Source: Lyophyllum atratum (lineage: Eukaryota > Basidiomycota > Agaricomycetes > Agaricales > Lyophyllaceae). From it: a DNA stretch of 64,000 nucleotides. The position numbers and the translations under genes were made by a program. Numbering within the stretch: position 1 is the stretch's first letter; each line of letters starts with the position of its first letter. The stretch covers positions 372,001-436,000 of the forward strand of contig JACGCN010000009.1 of NCBI GenBank assembly GCA_014905825.1. Reading direction: 5' to 3'. Positions 45,973 through 56,740 of this stretch are shown one piece after another. The notes under the pieces are model-generated. The model was not told the DNA's origin. It saw only the letters and a program-made list of their open reading frames with translations, and made no database searches.

Positions 45973-48900
45973 TCATGCACGCAGATGGCCTCCAGTATAT
46001 AAGTGAGCTTGGAGCTCCTGTGGACAGAACTGTTAGAGGCTAGCGTATAGGCAACGAGACAGAAAGACTAACCTCGATATTCAAGAATAGCCCGTCGCAG
46101 GCCTCGTTGCTTCCTTCAGGCCTCCACTGACATCTATACACCATGTCAGCCCCCTTCGCCGCCATATCCTCCTCGTTCCTGCTCAGCGTCTCTAGTCTGG
46201 CCTTGACTTCGCTTAGCTCCAGGTTCAGTCTACTGATCTCCCTCTTCCACCGGCCCGCATCCAGCTCCAAGTTCTTCGCTTGCGTCTCACGATCTTGCAA
46301 ATCGTCTTGCAAGCTGTGTAGAGCCGCCTTCATGAGTTGATTCTCTTCCTCCAACGCCTCACACTGCGCCCGCAGCTCCGGCTCCTCCGCCGCCCTCCTC
46401 CGGATGTCGTCGTTGGTCCGTACATCCTTCTCCATCATGAACGTCGCTATCTGCCTCCAAGCCTTGATGTCCTCCTCCAAAGTCTTCACCCGCGCCGTAA
46501 ACGTCGCTTTGATCATCTCCACACCAGTCATCGCCTGGTCCTTCGCAATCTGCGCCTGCTTCTCCAGCTCATTGTTCTCCTCACGCACAGACGTGACGAA
46601 TCCAGACGCCTTGGCGTACTGCTCACGGAAGAAGTCCGTTTCCTTCACTGCATTCTGCTTGGCCTGCGTAAGGTCTGCCACCCGCTTCTCGCTCTCCGCG
46701 AGCGAGGCCAGCGCCGCATCCCTGCTTGTCCGCGCTTCCTCCAGCTCGTGCTGGAGCTCTGGTTCTGATGATGATGCCGTAGCGGTAGCTGCGGCAAGTG
46801 CATTCCGCAGTGCTTCGATCTCCTGGGTCAACTTGATGTTCTCCTCAGACTTCTCGTTGAGCAGGGCCAGGATTACCGCAATATCAGGAGCATCGGTATG
46901 CACCCCAGCCTGAGTGGCAGGGAGAACACGTGCGTGCCCAGGAGGATGTTGCTGATCAGAATGGCCAGCAATCGAACTTGACTTCGATTTCGCGCGGGGA
47001 CGGTCCTCCCGGTCCTCGACCACCTGAGCTGGAGCTAGCCGTGGCTCAGGCGGTGGCGGTGGTTGAGATTGTGGTTGAGATGACGGTTGTGACTGCGGTT
47101 GCAATTCTAGCTCCAGCTCTGGCTCTGGCTCTGGCTCTGGCGCCTACGAAGTTAAAAGAATCCTTTAGCGTTCGTCTCCAGTAGCTTCAATTTAAACTGA
47201 CCTGCACATGAGCCTCAGCTCCCCACTCCGTGTTCGCTTCCGCTTCCTCCATGGGCCTCATCTCAATGTCCATCATCAGATCCTGCGTCGACTCTTCCTC
47301 CTCCTGTCGCAGCATCAACACGTCCATTTCTATCTCCTTCTCATCCCGCTGCTCCAGCTCTTTCTGCTTCTCCTTCCTCTTCTCCTTCCATACCTTCGGT
47401 GCCTCCAACTCCTGCCGCAGCCTCCGCTTCTCCCAATCTCGCTCCTTATCTTGCATATGCCTCCCTCGCTTGCCCAACAACTCCGTTAGCGTCCGTTTCT
47501 TCCCTTCACCCACATCACCCGTGAACTCATGTTTCCGCTTCAGCCCCTCTGCACGCTTAAGCTCCGCAAGCTGCTCCCCACGCACCCGTACCAAGTCCTC
47601 CAGCTCCTCCCCGCGCTCCTCATCGCGATCGGTGACTGACTGGTCTGTGTCTGTGTCTTTGTCTGTGTCCAAATCTTCATCCAAATCTGGCCTTCTTCTC
47701 TTCGCCGTCGACCTCGTTTGCTTATTCCTCGTCACTGTTCTCCACCTCCTCCCCGTCCCATCCACCTTCACGCTCACTGCTACGTTCCCCCTCCCCTTCC
47801 CATCCACCTTCACGGGTGAGCTAAACTGCTCGATCTGTTCGGCCGAGCTCACAAGTTCCTCCACCTCTGCCTCATCCGAGTCCATCGCTGCCCCTCTTTC
47901 TACGCCGCCAGCACTGGACCCGCTAGGAAGGTGCGGCGCGAAGGTAGACGGCGACAACTGAGGAAGCGGCCGCATTGCTCCCGAGCCCGTCCTGCTCCTC
48001 CTCCTGCCTCCCACGACCCCGTTCTCCTCGACATTCCCAACCTCGGCTTCGATCTCCTTCTCCTCGTCATCCTCAATGTCCGCATTTTGTTCCTCTTCCT
48101 CGTCTACTTCCATGTGCACGTCAAGCCCAGGTCCGGGAAACGCGAGATCCGCTCCGGGAATATCATCACCGAAGATCGACAAATGTGAGCTTGACCCGGG
48201 CGTGCGTGGTTTCATCTTCGAAATCAAGGAAGACCGCATAGGTGTTTGCCCGGAGGCGGATGGTTGGGGGACTACGAGGGTAGGCACGCGGGATAGTTTT
48301 CGATGGATAGAAGAGGCCGGCGTTTCAAGAGGTATTTCCTGCTTCCGTCGCTCAGGCTCAGGCACGGGATCGGGTGTATGGGGTGGTGCTGTGACAGGTA
48401 TATGTGTTGTTACTGGTCGCGGTCGTGGTATGGGCGGTGGAAGGTCTGGGGACGATGTCGACCGATCGGCTGTCCTCTGGTGGTCCACATGGACGGGTGG
48501 AGGAGAGGGAGATGCTCGAAGGAACTGGGGCCGTGCTTGGGATTGTGATTGCGACTGAGACTGAGAGTCTAGTAGGGATTGCGATTGGGTGTTGTGCGAA
48601 GACTCTGTCTCGGTCTCTGGAACGATGCCTTGGCGGTATAAGTCCGGGCTGACGCTGTTCGCGCCATTTGGCGGGCGTGTAACGACTGTCGTCCGCTTCA
48701 CCTTCGTCGTAACGGTCACGGCAGGCGCGGAGTTTCCAGCCTGCGCATTTTCTGTCTGCTTAGGCAGAACTGGTGCAGCGCTGATCGCTATCATATCATT
48801 GTCAAATGCTTGAAGTTGCGCAATGCCATTTTGAGAGATAACAGGGGAATGGGATGGCGGAGTAGGCGACCGTGTAGGTGGCCGATTCCTGTTCAGTTTT

Positions 48901-50075
48901 CCAATTTCAACGTCGTCTGACGATGACGAGCGATTGACCGACGATAACGCCCGTCGCCTTTTCCTGGGCGTCGAGACTTTCCCAGATTTGTATTTCACGT
49001 ATCCTGGTTCCGGTTCTGGACTTGATGCCAGAGGTATTCTCTGTTTGACAGCCGGGTAATTGGCTTTTGGCTTCGGTTTGAATTTCGGAGGGACCGGCTT
49101 CGCAGGCGGCTGGGAGACAGGTACAACCTCGTCCTGCTCATCCTCCTCCTCCTCGTAGGCCTTGCGTTTGCCTTTGTCGGGCCGTGAGCGATCTAGCGAC
49201 ATGAGCTTGGTATTTCGCGATACCTGGTCCTCGTCCTCGTCCTCGTCCGCTTGTCGCACAACCTTCGTCTTCCGCTTGCCCGGCGGCGGAAGCCTGGAGC
49301 TACTCGGTTCTACACTCGATTCGGCATTGAATTCCTCGGTCAAGTCGACTTTCCGCTGCTCAATGGGTCCTGGAGGCTGAGACGGCATCAACTCGTCAGG
49401 CAGCGCTAAGGCGGGCGGCGGTTCGTCGCTGTCGGAAGCAGCCGCGACCGTGGTGTGAGAGCGTTTCCTGATCGCGTCAAGTTTTCGTTTCTTGTTCGGC
49501 CGGACAGGTAATGGCGTTGTCGTGTCCTCAGCAAGCTCGACGTGAGGCGGTAGGTCATCACCGTCATGATCGCCCACGGCCACACTGTGAGTGCGTTTCC
49601 TACTTTTGTTGAGTCGGGCAGTGGTGGCACTTCCACTTTCTCTTTGGGCACTGCGTTTCGTGGTGGTAGATGAAGAGACTGTGGATCCCCGTGAGAGTGC
49701 TGACCGCGAAACGGCTGATGCATGCGACTTGGTGGAAGACCGTTTATTCCCTGCATCAATATTAGTATATGCCAACATATAGATTGTACGCGACGTACCC
49801 TTCTTCTCATCCTCTTTCTTCTTCTTTAGAGCCTGCTTCCGCTTCCACTCCAAAACCAGATCGTCGGTGCAGTCGCGCTTCTCTACCCAGCTCTGCGCCC
49901 ATGGCTTGCTGGTCTTGGGATCAACGCCAGCCCAACGAACCTTGTAGGCTTTGGGCTTCTCTGCAGTAATTTCTATGACCTCCCACAGCACCTCCTCGTC
50001 GTCCTCTCGCGGCACAAATTGCGATTGCGTTTCGCGCTCGTATGTGGCCGGTGAATTCGCTTCATCGTCCGACAT
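45973..50075 (-). CDS. chromodomain protein with long disordered and coiled-coil regions
   Basis: One minus-strand gene of about 1,300 residues, from MSDDEANSPATYERETQSQ to the TGA at 45973. Residues about 27-80 form a chromodomain: EEVLWEVIEITAEKPKAYK, VRWAGVDPKTSKPWAQSW, LVLEWKRKQALKKKK. About 850 residues of Ser/Pro/Arg-rich disorder follow, with charged helices near the end (EKRRLRQELEAPKVWKEKRK). An intron at about 47135-47198 joins HVQ to APEPEPEPELELELQPQS, and the last part is a coiled coil (EENIKLTQEIEALRNALAAA and on for about 230 residues). It ends with a Cys/His cluster (YRCQWRPEGSNEACDG, FCPQELQAHLYTGGH). Chromodomains read methylated histone tails, so a chromatin role is likely. 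A 45-base intron lies near 49750-49800. Confidence 0.85.
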
Positions 50076-51238
50076 CGTGAAAACCACTAGAAATTGATGG
50101 TCACGAACAACTCATACAGAATAAGCAAATTATAGCTACCTTTCGTCAGCTTCGAGCGACGGAGGGCTCTCACAGCGAGAGAGTGGATCAGCTTTCGAGG
50201 AGTACAAGTTCAACGGAACAAGTCAACAAGTCTCACTGAAATGGTTACGTAACCACCTCATGGCATTTTGAATGATACCCGACCCATCCTCAATCGTACA
50301 GATGCTTCAGGAAGAGTTCCACAACACCTCCTCAGTGATTTTTGTATCAGCCCATGCTTTCCTCCTCCTTGGAGACGTCTATCCAAAGCAAGGTGCGCCA
50401 ACAAGAGCAGGCGTGAGCGCAGTACATTCATTTATTGTAATGATTCGACTGTGTCAGGTAAGGAAGCAAAAAAGGAAGCTAAACGCCGGCGGCGAGTCCA
50501 AAAATGGCGAAAGAACTGCATGCGGGAGTGCGGAGAGGCTCACAAGATTATCGCGTTCCGCGCTCTAGTCAATGCGTGGAATATGCTGAAGTCTCTTGAG
50601 TTTTCGCATAGCATGCCTCCCTTGCTCATTCGCCGTAGAAGGGAGATAGACCGACATAGACCGACGTCTGTGTTGGGAAGGGTGACGCTGGCATGGCGCG
50701 TCAGACGGAGTAGGGCATGGAGGGTGTCAAATGGTATCTGCATTATGCAATTCTCGCGTCGCGCCACCTCACTCAGAGACTCAGAGAAAAATGTCTGCTT
50801 AAGCCTCAGGATAAACTTCGCAAAAACACTCTGACATTCATGTTCGTAGTCATAAAAAGTAGTGTGACGATGGTCGGGATGGAGAGCAGAGCGATGGAGA
50901 GCGATAGAAGGAAACCACGGCACTAACGGAAGTCACCATGAGTCAGAACGACGTAGTTCAAGGCTGGTTCAAGTCGGCTGTTACTGCACACAACTAGCAT
51001 GGGCAGAAGACGAATGGAGGGCCTGGAGCATATCTTGATTTGCGCATAAGGTAGCATGTAGTGTATGCAGAAGCGGTGGGTGGTGCAAAGCAATAAAAAG
51101 AAAGAAAAAAACGGCGAGCTCCAAACTCTACCTCCACACCATACAGCACCACCACCACCCTCCCTTCTAGCTGCTGCTGCGATGTCCGACCACCATCGAT
51201 GTGTGTGGATGTGCGTCGTGAGGCTTGTGGCGGGTATT
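50076..51238. other. intergenic region
   Basis: About 1.16 kb between the chromodomain gene start and the 3' end of the eS30 gene. Overlapping frames at 50268-50834 (plus) and 50540-50923 (minus) are unrecognisable and not called. Confidence 0.45.
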
Positions 51239-51813
51239 TTATTTCTCGGGGTTGGGGTTCCTAAAAATTAGACAGAGCGCGTGAGCATTGGGGTTTCAAA
51301 ATTGGGTAGGAAAGGAGAGATGGAAAGAATCAGATAGGAGCGAAAGACTTTAGATGCAGGTTTATCAACACGTTTTGATTCAGTGTGAACTATGCTGTAT
51401 TCGGATTGTATCATCATTGTGGGCCCGGCAGGAACGCATGGCGAAGATCGCCAGGGAAGTGGTCGTCGCATTGGACATCGACGCAATTTCGAGGGAAAAG
51501 AGAAGATGAAAAACAACACTAACATCCGCCGTTTGCCTCCAGGGAGTGTTGTTACATTAACGAAGCTGCAAATATCCCAATCAGCATTCCACTCACGTCT
51601 CCAGATGGAAAGGGCTACTCACCGACGGTTGTACAGGATCCTCTTCTTGGCACGGCCCTTAGGAGTCTTTTTCTTCTCTTGCTTCTCGACCTTTGGTGTT
51701 TGCGATTTGACTTTACCAGCACGGGCGAGAGAGCCGTGAACTATGGTTTTGGAAAAGGGCCAGCATCAGAGATATGAGCAGAACGACGGGTGGGCGGTCG
51801 TACCTTTTCCCAT
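51239..51813 (-). CDS. RPS30: ribosomal protein eS30
   Basis: Four exons on the minus strand give 63 residues, the same length I recall for yeast eS30. The start [20 protein letters not shown] is split after the tenth base by an intron. [20 protein letters not shown] and [17 protein letters not shown] follow, and the last 22-base exon (51239-51260) supplies the end of Met, then NPNPEK and a stop. The intron before it is 263 nt (51261-51523), the longest resolved here. No ubiquitin-like fusion partner is present, unlike animals, where a FUBI domain precedes eS30. It is a component of the small ribosomal subunit near the decoding site. Confidence 0.93.
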
Positions 51814-52262
51814 GTTGTCTTGAGGTTGCGGTGGTCGTCTATGGGTGCCGATGGATTTGCTTGTCAATAACTGTACAGTCCTTGAAATTAAGGTTTCGGT
51901 CTTTAAATTTCGACCACCTTCATCACACGTGACTTTGGAAATCCAACGGTCCGGATGTACCGTGACCGTCGATGTATCCGAGAATCGTGCATACGACGCC
52001 GTCGCATCCACCAACACCCAAGTAAACAGACGCACCACGGTTTTTTATCTGCCGATTCTTACCGACTGTCCCAAAGAGTTATGGACAACTAGTTACATAT
52101 TGAAAAAGCCCAGGTGAATCTGATTCGAATTCTAATGACACTGGATATTTCTTTCTCGTCAACGTCGTCTTTTGCTCTTCCTTGCGGATGCAAGACAGAC
52201 AGTGCTGGATTCCCCACTCTTAATTATCATTATCCGAGTCGTTCCCTAGTCTTCACGCCACA
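51814..52262. other. intergenic, or decayed 5' part of kinase-like gene
   Basis: About 450 bases between the eS30 start and the recognisable kinase-like relic. It should hold the eS30 promoter. Any upstream exon of the relic is not identifiable. Confidence 0.4.
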
Positions 52263-52685
52263 GCTGGTGTACTCCTACATGACAACGACCACTCCACCGT
52301 CTACGCCGCCACTCTGGAACATGACCAATCTCCCGTGGTACTGACGCTGGCGCTGAGCTTACAATCTCTGGAGGACCTTAAAAAGAGGCAAATCACTACG
52401 CAAACGAATTGAAAGATGTCCAAGGCAATGCTGTTCCTCGTTTCTACGGATTATATGAGGGGGGATGTGTGTCCCACAGTAGGATGAGGGCAGGATGCCT
52501 TGTTCTTGAGTATTGTGGCAAGCCCGTTGTTGGAAAATTCAAGGATTTATCGATGAAAGAACGGTAAAGCGATTCGAAACCTATAAAGGCGCAAAACTGA
52601 TTCCTTGCCTGGCTGTCATCTTGTCAGACTAGATATCTTGAACGTTTTGGCGGAACTGCATGCTCACGGCATGCATCACTGCCAC
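52263..52685 (+). pseudogene. protein-kinase-like fold pseudogene, cut by a gypsy LTR
   Basis: The sequence reads GVLLHDNDHSTVYAATLE, then VVLTLALSLQSLEDLKK, then after a shift in a run of A (about 52380) EANHYANELKDVQGNAVPRF and YGLYEG, CLVLEYCGKPVVGKFKDL. A GT-AG intron (about 52561-52627) follows, then LDILNVLAELHAHGMHHC. These are the N-lobe, hinge and start of the catalytic loop of a fungal protein-kinase-like family, in which HxD would come next. The frame is broken at the A run, and the usual Lys of VVLK reads Thr. At the catalytic loop the sequence is replaced by the LTR at 52686. It was probably already a pseudogene, or was killed by the insertion. Confidence 0.75.
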
Positions 52686-53311
52686 TGTTATGGAATATAC
52701 CACTATTACCATGCGTAGTCACTAAATAAGTGTCGAATACAAGAAACGCGACGCGAGGTTCCTAACGCGCTGATCACGCAGTCATTTGTTTGGTTTGTTT
52801 ACCTACGGCCTTGATCATACGCGGATCTATCTCGGCCTCGGAACAACAACCCGACGTTTGGTTGTTTACCTTCAGCCTCGACCGCATCCGAACTCGGCTA
52901 CATCTCGGCCTCGGCACAACCCGAACAAACAGGAACGCGCGAGAACTTCAAGGAATAGTCTCGCTCCCTCGCCCCTCGTCTCATCCTATGACTCGCCTCT
53001 AGGGCTCAGTAGTATAAAAGGGCCAGTAGATTACTTGTACAAACCTTAACTTACACAATCCATATCTTTAACCCCTGAACTTGAGTGAATCTTAAGTCTA
53101 ACTTGCAGGTTGCAAGTCATTAACTATCTAAGTCCATCTTACGTCTAACAGGGGTCCTGTAGACTTCAACCGTCAGTGCGACGGGTTTGGGGATATCCGA
53201 CTTAGTAGTTATCAGGTGTTCAAATATATATTGTTACCAAATCTCGGTTTGAACTAGTTATCGTTGCGACCCAGAATCTAATCTCTACAAGATTACCTCT
53301 GGTCCTCAACA
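52686..53311 (+). repeat. candidate 5' LTR of the gypsy element
   Basis: The stretch begins TGTTATGG and ends CTCAACA, as LTRs do (TG...CA). It starts exactly where the kinase-like coding sequence stops and ends just before TTGGTGGACACACCCGG, a possible primer binding site. A TATA-like TATAAAAGG lies at about 53016. The matching 3' LTR is outside the window, so both ends are inferred. Confidence 0.55.
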
Positions 53312-53493
53312 TTGGTGGACACACCCGGAAACTGAGATAAATCTATCTACTCAGTTTTCACTTCGACCTTGAAGTCGATCTATACTTCGGTCTCACTACA
53401 GTCAAGTTTACCCGCAAAGACTACTCGGATTATCTTATCTACATCCAACTATTATCATCAACTAGCACATTCAGTCCGATCACGAACATCCGA

Positions 53494-56342
53494 ATGGCCA
53501 ACTTCGACGGAGATCTTTCCGATCTGCCACCCTCCTCCGAATTACCTCCTACGGTAGTAACCGAGCGCGTCTCTAGCAATGCGTCTTTTGGATTACCGGC
53601 TCTCATTCAGATGGAGCCTCCAGCCAGTAGGGAGGATATCATCACCGACCCGGCCCCTACTACCATCGACCTTCCCTCTCTCGGCGCCTATCATCTTTAT
53701 CGATCCAACGAGGAACTTCTCGAAAGGCGCTTCTCTGCACTAGAGATAGGATCGGACTTACTCAACAAACCATACCTGCGCAACACCACTAGGGTATTTT
53801 CTCGCCGTCTCCTCAAAGACGTCTTTAATCACGAATCACGGCTCCTAGATACTCTACTCCAGGAATGCGTCAGAGTCAAGACTTCCGAAAACGATTATGC
53901 GTTCTCTATCAAGCGAGAGAACTACGCTCCTTTACTCGCGATATTAGTAAAGATCAAGGCAAAGGTTTCGGATTTTCTTCTCGCTAGCGGCACTCCCATC
54001 CCAGCGCTTCCTATCTGGGGAGCAGTAGGCGATATCAGCGAGTACCATTACGCGAACGAATTCGAAATCATTGGGGTTTGCTTCAGAACCGAAGTCGAAA
54101 GGTTCTTACATATTTGTGATGAGCACTACAATTTCCAGACTGACGTTCCCCGCGACCCAGCCTTAATCATCCGTTCACCGACAGTCTCACCACTACCAGC
54201 TCCTTCACCATCACCAGTTCTGCAAAACCATCCTCGCACTCGGGAGTCCCCTCCTCATTTCGACAACAATCGTCAAAGGCACGCATCCGACGAAGGTCCC
54301 ACGCACACTGGTTTTACTACAGGAGGACCTCGAACCCGCAGGACCTCCAACATCTACAACCAAGGCGACCTCAGTGCACGTACTTTACAAGCTAGAAGGA
54401 ACCAACAGGCTGGAACCCGGCCGCCAACTTCGAGAATGAGGGAGGTTCTGGAAAATATAGGAGAAGAATTCGAGGACTTACAGGAACGTCAAGGTACGCC
54501 CATCTCTTCCGCTTCTAGAGCTAACCGTAGACTTTATCCAGGACCTCCAGACGACGGCCCACCGAGCGACGATGAGGGAGATGAAGGCGGGAACGGCGGT
54601 AATCGAGGCAATCGAGGCTCTAGACCACCATCCCGCGAGCGACGAAACCAGCCATTCTACCAGGACCGAGACCGCCGTCGACCTCCACCAGGATCTCCCG
54701 GCGGTGACCCCGATCCTGATGATGAGGGTGGAAACGGCGGTAACAGCGGACCCCTCAGGAATAGGCCTCCCGGAGACCGACCACCTCGCGCACAACTCGA
54801 ACCTCACTTCGATTTTAAACTCAAGTTTGAAAACGTACCAAAATGGGACGGTAATACGGATACCATCGTTAGATGGTTAACTAAGGTGAATAACCTAGCC
54901 CGTATGTCTCCTATGGTATATACTCAGCTAGGAACGGTAGTCCCTAGGAGGTTCGAAGGCAGTGCCGAGACCTGGTACTGGTCGCTACCCGGTACATATA
55001 GAGACACAGTAGAGAAAAATTGGGATACTCTGCGCACCTGTATCTCGTCCTACTACATGAATAGGAAGTGGCTAGATAAACAGAAGGCCCGAGCTATTCG
55101 TGCTAGCTACCGCGAGTCAGGATGCTCGCGTGAGACTCCCAGCGAGTACTATATCCGCAAAGCGGAAATGCTAAACACGGTCTATACCCTGGATGATTCT
55201 GAATTAATCCTGGAGATCATGGAAGGCGCTCCCGCTAACTGGAATACTATTCTCACTACACAACTCTACGTGGATGTCATCGAATTCCAAGCCGCAATCC
55301 GATTCCATGAAGACACCCTGATGAGATTAGATTTAGGCACCTCAGGGACACACCGATCGGATCGACCGGACTCAGGGTTCCGAGGAACAAACAATTACCG
55401 GGACCCTCCCCGAAATAACTTCAATGCTCGCACCAACCTAGTCGGAGCCTACCGATCCATGGAACCACCTAAATTCCCAAAGGATGACTCTAACATCTCG
55501 CGAAGATCGGCGACACCCGAAGACAAGGGAGCCCGACCTTGTAGGCACTGCGGTAGCGGGAAACACTGGGATAACGAGTGCAAGCATTCTTTTAAAGGTA
55601 ATCGCGCCGCTCGAACTAACCTCGCTATGATATCAGAGGAGGAATCCGAGGCGCAAAGAGATTACGATGATCTCTATTACGCCCTCGACACTGACTACGA
55701 GGATGACTCTCTCAGCAAGCAGGATTTTGAAGTATCCCTCCAGACTTCCGCCGACTCTTTTAAGGTCTCAAAAGATTCGACGACCCTGGAGGGCTCCAGC
55801 ATTCCTTCACGATCCCTAAACACTTCCTGCGAATCTTTCCACGCTAAACCCCCTCTCAATCGACGAACCCGCAGACGGTTAGCACGTGAAATATCGGCCA
55901 CAAATTACCTAGTAAAGGGAGATCACGATAACCAACATGTCAGGAAGATCGTAGAACTCAAGAAGATCATGGCGCGACCGGCTGGGTGCTCATTTTTAGG
56001 ATCCCGAGCTACGCAAACCATGGCCACGGTAGGGAGTCCCGATCTGGATCCTATGAGCGTTATCATCGATTCAGGTTCGGATATCACCCTCATCTCGCAA
56101 GCTATGTTGGAATCACTGACCTCCAAACCCAAGGCGCGACTAGGTCAAAAGATCAGCCTTATTCAGGTTACCGGCACAAGTTCAATCTCAGGATTCGTGG
56201 ACATCGATCTATTCTTCCACACAACGGATGGACCTGTGAAGATAAGTGTGGAGGCCTACGTAGTCAAAGGCATGACCACACCCTTTATTCTAGGAAACGA
56301 CTTCGCAGACCAATATTCCCTTTCAGTAGCTCGGGAAGAAGG
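53494..56342 (+). CDS. gypsy gag-protease (5' half of polyprotein)
   Basis: Open frame from ATG 53494. About 400 residues of N-terminal and Gly/Arg/Pro/Asn-rich sequence are followed by a gag core (FDFKLKFENVPKWDGNTDT, TWYWSLPGTYRDTVEKNWDT, YYMNRKWLDKQKARAIRASY). A CCHC zinc knuckle follows, CRHCGSGKHWDNECKH. Near the end is an aspartic protease: VIIDSGSDITLISQAML with the active-site DSG, and ILG before NDFADQYS. The frame stops in the 5' LTR of the copia element after REEG and continues at 62173. No integrase is seen here; in Ty3/gypsy it follows RNase H and lies beyond the window. Confidence 0.92.
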
Positions 56343-56672
56343 TGTTGGAGTGCGGTGACTCGCATAGTTGCGTGTTGACGCGCGCCATCACATGACCAGA
56401 AGACTCGATTAGGAAAGGCGGAACTGGGAGAGTCGGAGGGCGGGACTGGGAGGAGACGGAGGCAATTTGGTACTGTACAGTACCACGCGAGCGGGAGGTG
56501 TAACGGATGCACGGACCTACGGTATACCTCAGTCGATCCTTATACACGACTGAGGTATGCCGCTTACTTACCTCTTATTTACTCCTCGCTAACGTCGCTT
56601 ATAGCTTAACTTACAACAGGTACTACTATTGTATAGTCGATCCTTATACACGACTGAGCTTAACTTACAACA
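56343..56672 (+). repeat. copia 5' LTR
   Basis: 330 bp, beginning TGTTGGAGTGCGG and ending AACTTACAACA. It contains two copies of a segment with GTCGATCCTTATACACGACT, the first part of an inverted repeat (CCTCAGTCG...CGACTGAGG). It differs from the 3' LTR at one site (T here, C at 61864 region). Confidence 0.95.
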
Positions 56673-56685
56673 GGTTATGGGCCCC
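56673..56685 (+). other. candidate primer binding site of the copia element
   Basis: Directly after the 5' LTR comes GGTTATGGGCCCC. It resembles the complement of the initiator tRNA-Met anticodon stem-loop (which holds CAUAACC), as in copia-type elements primed by a half tRNA. The match is inferred from the general tRNA sequence, not from this genome. Confidence 0.5.
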
Positions 56686-56740
56686 GTTGCACTGCGCTAA
56701 ACTCAGTTTATTTTGGAACGGCTCACCGAAACAACCTTGA

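Noticed and set aside
45973..47104. Separate coiled-coil gene starting at about 47104
   Set aside because: The apparent start is a TTG codon, and a GT-AG intron joins the preceding chromodomain frame to it in phase, so both parts are treated as one gene.
46143..50000. Many long plus-strand frames opposite the chromodomain gene
   Set aside because: They are Ser/Leu/Arg-rich complements of a GC-rich, low-complexity coding strand and have no domains.
51268..51525. Alternative long C-terminus of eS30 read through without splicing
   Set aside because: It would add about 80 unrelated residues, whereas splicing to 51239-51260 gives the conserved NPNP end and the expected length of 63.
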